Shown here: positions 61,738 to 64,000 of the stretch, piece by piece
Layout: each line of letters starts with the position of its first letter
Numbering within the stretch: position 1 is the stretch's first letter
Source of the DNA: Psychrobacillus sp032154225
Lineage (GTDB): Bacteria > Bacillota > Bacilli > Bacillales_A > Planococcaceae
DNA length: 64,000 nucleotides
NCBI RefSeq assembly: GCF_032154225.1
Contig: NZ_JALDYF010000016.1
Span: 1 to 64,000 of the forward strand
Reading direction: 5' to 3'
Made by a program: the position numbers and the translations under genes
Notes under the pieces: generated by a model
Told to the model about the DNA's origin: nothing
The model's database searches: none
Seen by the model: only the letters and a program-made list of their open reading frames with translations

Positions 61738-61761
61738 TTGTAAAACCCCCGCCTTCAATAA

Positions 61762-61776
61762 TGATAATCATTCTCA
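61762..61776. promoter_or_regulatory. Fur box upstream of the binding-protein gene
   Basis: TGATAATCATTCTCA differs from the consensus at one position and lies 25 bases before the ATG at 61737. Confidence 0.8.
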
Positions 61777-61841
61777 TTTATTATTGTAAGATGCCTTCGC
61801 TAAAGTGTCTATGCATTAAAGTAATCTGTTACCATTCATTT

Positions 61842-63437
61842 TTATGATGTTAACAATCTCATTAGTTCATATACTTGAGCCTGAGAAGACAACGGATCAT
61901 AGCCGAAGAACAAATCAGGCTTATCTATCAAATAAACTTGATTTTGTTTGGCAGCTTCCATGCCCACCCAAGAGGAAGACTGAAAGAGACAGCTCATACG
62001 CTTCTTTCCCTCTAGAGATGAAGGCATTCCCGTAATAAAGATGTAATCAGCAGGATAGTCTACTATAGCTTCAATCTCCATCTCAATGTAGCCCCTATTT
62101 TCAATGCCATGGTTAAGTAGGGAGTCAGGGGGACTAAATCCAATATCTTCATACAAAATTTGACTACCTCTACCGTAGCTACTGTTAATACAGTAAGCCG
62201 AACTTGTACCAATCTCCCATATGATAGCCGTCCCTCGCCCTCCTAGCTGGCAATCTAATTTTTGATTAAAGTTCCAAATCATTTCATCGTAATCCGCAAT
62301 CCATGCTTCTGCTTTCTGTTGCCTTCCCACAATATCAGCTATGATACGGAATTGCTCTCTCCAGCTCATGTCCATAAAAGGAAGTTCAACCACCGGGGCA
62401 ACTGATAGCAAGGCTTTGTTCTCTCTTGTTGATTTATAATCCAGGATTAAGTCTGGATTAACAGCAGCGATATTCTCGTATATTGAGGCTTCGTTATTTT
62501 CCCATACATTTAACTTTTGCTTTGGACTCACTTGCTTCAAACTTTCCATCCAAGTGGAATACACACCTAGCTCCGGGGTAATACCCAATGCTAATAGACT
62601 AGCAGTGTGATTAACGTTAAGGGCGACCACTCGTTTGTGTTTATTAAAATAAGAAGTAGGTGAAAGTCCAACCACTTGCTTAAACTTTCTACTTAAATAA
62701 GTACCTTCTTTATAGCCGACCTCTTGTGCCAATTCATCTAATTTAGGCATCTCATGTAAGAGCCTTTTTTGGGATGCCCGAATTCTTATCAGAGAAAGAT
62801 ACTCATTGAACGTTCGACCTGTCCCCTGACGAAAAGCACGAGATAAGTGCTCTGGGCTTACGTGTGCCAGTGAAGCCATCTGTTCTCGCGTCAAATCTTC
62901 CTTATAGTGAGTGTCAATATAACTTATTACTTGTTCAATCCAAGGACTTACCAACAATTGCTTTTCATTTAACTCTTCATGAAATTCTGCCAATAGTTCG
63001 ATGAACAGCTGTTGTATGTAGAAAGGTCCTCTATCACTTTGGTTTTTCCATGCATTTTCAAATTCTCTTGCTAATCTTATTACTTTAGATGAATGTTTAC
63101 TAGGTTCGCCATTCTCTAAAACAAGTGGTTTGGAACCATCTGTAGTTAAACAGCGATAACCAATCAGAATTCCCTGAAGAGGAGACGGGGTACATGATTT
63201 TAAATGATATTCTATTCCAAAAGAGGGGTCGCAGAGTAATATACTCCCACGTGAAACTACATGCTGTTTATCATTTTGACTAAGTAAACCATTCCCTTCT
63301 AAAATGATAAGGATTTTAGGAAATGACTCTATTTCATTAAAGGATGTATCTTTGAATTCTTCTATTCTTCTCAAACTCATAGGAATATAGAACGTAAGAG
63401 GTTGTAGTGGCTTCCTCTCTGAAATAACGTTGGTCAT
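61842..63437 (-). CDS. AraC regulator fused to a siderophore-binding domain (Btr/YbbB-like)
   Basis: A 531-residue cytoplasmic protein without a signal peptide. It has an N-terminal cupin-like AraC region (about 10-160), two helix-turn-helix units (about 180-270: LTREQMASLAHVSPEHLSRA and LDELAQEVGYKEGTYLSRKF) and a FecB/TroA-type domain (about 275-530) ending in FFGYDPLSSQAQVYELM. The same tail pattern (WYYDPIAVLAQIDEL) closes the lipoprotein encoded next, so both probably bind the same siderophore. The ATG at 63437 has GAGGAG seven bases before it; a GTG start at 63455 overlaps that site. Confidence 0.88.
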   Translation of the reverse strand: MTNVISERKPLQPLTFYIPMSLRRIEEFKDTSFNEIESFPKILIILEGNGLLSQNDKQHVVSRGSILLCDPSFGIEYHLKSCTPSPLQGILIGYRCLTTDGSKPLVLENGEPSKHSSKVIRLAREFENAWKNQSDRGPFYIQQLFIELLAEFHEELNEKQLLVSPWIEQVISYIDTHYKEDLTREQMASLAHVSPEHLSRAFRQGTGRTFNEYLSLIRIRASQKRLLHEMPKLDELAQEVGYKEGTYLSRKFKQVVGLSPTSYFNKHKRVVALNVNHTASLLALGITPELGVYSTWMESLKQVSPKQKLNVWENNEASIYENIAAVNPDLILDYKSTRENKALLSVAPVVELPFMDMSWREQFRIIADIVGRQQKAEAWIADYDEMIWNFNQKLDCQLGGRGTAIIWEIGTSSAYCINSSYGRGSQILYEDIGFSPPDSLLNHGIENRGYIEMEIEAIVDYPADYIFITGMPSSLEGKKRMSCLFQSSSWVGMEAAKQNQVYLIDKPDLFFGYDPLSSQAQVYELMRLLTS

Positions 63438-63613
63438 GAATATACTCCTCTCCACCTTGTTATAAATTATTTGGAATTCATAAAAGATTTCTTACTCTAT
63501 ACGATTATGCTGACGCATTTCAAATACATCGAAATTATTCTATACTTGCTTACACCATTACTTTCATTGCTATATTTACTTCTTTCCTGTGAATCAGAAG
63601 TTTTCTAAAAAAC

Positions 63614-63645
63614 AGTAAAAAACCGGGTGCCTCCAGCCCGGTTTT
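63614..63645 (-). terminator. Terminator of the ferredoxin-NADP reductase gene
   Basis: Perfect AACCGGG/CCCGGTT arms (63621-63627, 63637-63643) with TTTTTTAC on the minus strand. Confidence 0.8.
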
Positions 63646-63655
63646 CAACTCCCTA

Positions 63656-64000
63656 TTAACCTCTTACTTCTCTATAATTGTCGTCATTCAAACCAATTTT
63701 CTTATTCTTCTCTTTGAATCGGATATTGTGTGAGGAAACATACGCCACTTTTGGTGCATCTGGTTCAATATGTAACTTAGCACTATTTAACGCAAGTACT
63801 CCATCCGTAAACGCTCCAGCAATCAACCTTACCTTGCTCTCATGGTCAATGAAATCTCCTGCTCCATAAATACCTGGGATATTTGTTTCCCGTTTATTAT
63901 TCACAACAGCTACATCATTCTCCATTTCCAAGCCCCATTCAGCTAAAGGGCCATAATCACACTTCAACCCATGATTAACGATGACTGCGTTCACATTGAT
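63656..64000 (-). CDS. Thioredoxin-reductase-like ferredoxin--NADP reductase, C-terminal part
   Basis: The frame is open to the right edge, so the N-terminal two thirds are outside the window. The visible 114 residues show VNAVIVNHGLKCDYGPLAEW, then NIPGIYGAGDFIDHESKVRL and IAGAFTDGVLALNSAK. These are the C-terminal FAD-binding signature and tail of the YumC/YcgT-type (TrxR-like) ferredoxin-NADP reductases. Such enzymes can supply electrons for iron release from ferric siderophores or for low-potential ferredoxin. The position next to the siderophore genes fits an iron-regulated YcgT-like copy, although its promoter is not visible. Confidence 0.85.
   Translation of the reverse strand: MNVNAVIVNHGLKCDYGPLAEWGLEMENDVAVVNNKRETNIPGIYGAGDFIDHESKVRLIAGAFTDGVLALNSAKLHIEPDAPKVAYVSSHNIRFKEKNKKIGLNDDNYREVRG

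Noticed and set aside
1..64000. CRISPR array, prophage, tRNA or rRNA genes
   Set aside because: No regularly spaced repeats, phage structural genes, cloverleaf or rRNA segments were seen.

Overview
The window looks like chromosomal DNA of a low-GC, spore-former-type Firmicute of the order Bacillales. The closest feel is the Planococcaceae/Caryophanaceae group (Psychrobacillus, Lysinibacillus, Sporosarcina relatives). The basis is AT-rich codon use, strong AGGAGG ribosome sites, GTG/TTG starts, Bacillus-type Fur boxes and cre sites, and families such as MprF, YusW, CueP and a Bacillus-type DNA topoisomerase III. The genus is a guess from gene content. I see no rRNA, tRNA, CRISPR array, prophage or intact insertion sequence.

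Layout. 1-10 kb: the N-terminal half of a secreted leucine-rich-repeat/InlB-repeat surface protein cut by the left edge; an alpha/beta hydrolase; a very large 7TM hybrid histidine kinase; a TauE/SafE exporter; a TetR-MFS-HesB operon; and a C45-type Ntn hydrolase. 10-18 kb is a graveyard-like stretch. It holds an intact cueP, a decayed 3' end of a second cueP, a glucose-dehydrogenase-like SDR behind a broken aldose-epimerase gene, a GGDEF protein, an LLM monooxygenase/FMN reductase/DoxX group facing a broken HxlR regulator gene, and a 5' fragment of a second topB. 18-30 kb: a VanR/VanS/VanY-like module, intact topB, a chemotaxis receptor, an exonuclease-BRCT protein, YusW, MprF and a SEC-C protein.

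30-37 kb is a catabolic operon of unknown substrate: HisD-like dehydrogenase, GntP permease, 3-hydroxyacyl-CoA-dehydrogenase-like protein and two SDRs. A LacI regulator lies directly upstream, and the operon carries a LacI-type palindrome and a cre site that fits the consensus at every position. 37-40 kb holds a PAS-GGDEF-EAL protein and GC-rich interspersed DNA. 40-51 kb is a hexuronate/mannonate operon of twelve genes: KdgR-like LacI regulator, KdgK, HxlB, YjmC-like dehydrogenase, TRAP transporter DctPQM, YjmD-like dehydrogenase, KDPG aldolase, UxuA, UxuB-like SDR and HxlA. It should take mannonate or fructuronate through 2-keto-3-deoxygluconate to pyruvate and glyceraldehyde 3-phosphate. 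HxlA and HxlB, normally the formaldehyde-linked RuMP pair, are an unexpected addition.

52-64 kb is an iron island. It has free siderophore-binding lipoproteins, AraC regulators fused to siderophore-binding domains, a divergent LuxR regulator facing a methyltransferase plus saccharopine-dehydrogenase-like pair, and the C-terminal part of a thioredoxin-reductase-like ferredoxin-NADP reductase. Several Fur boxes punctuate it, but no ABC permease or ATPase is present. Two points deserve most attention. One reading frame joins an AraC regulator, a Fur box and a lipoprotein without a stop codon. The Fur-box-controlled methyltransferase/opine-type dehydrogenase pair could make an undescribed small metallophore.
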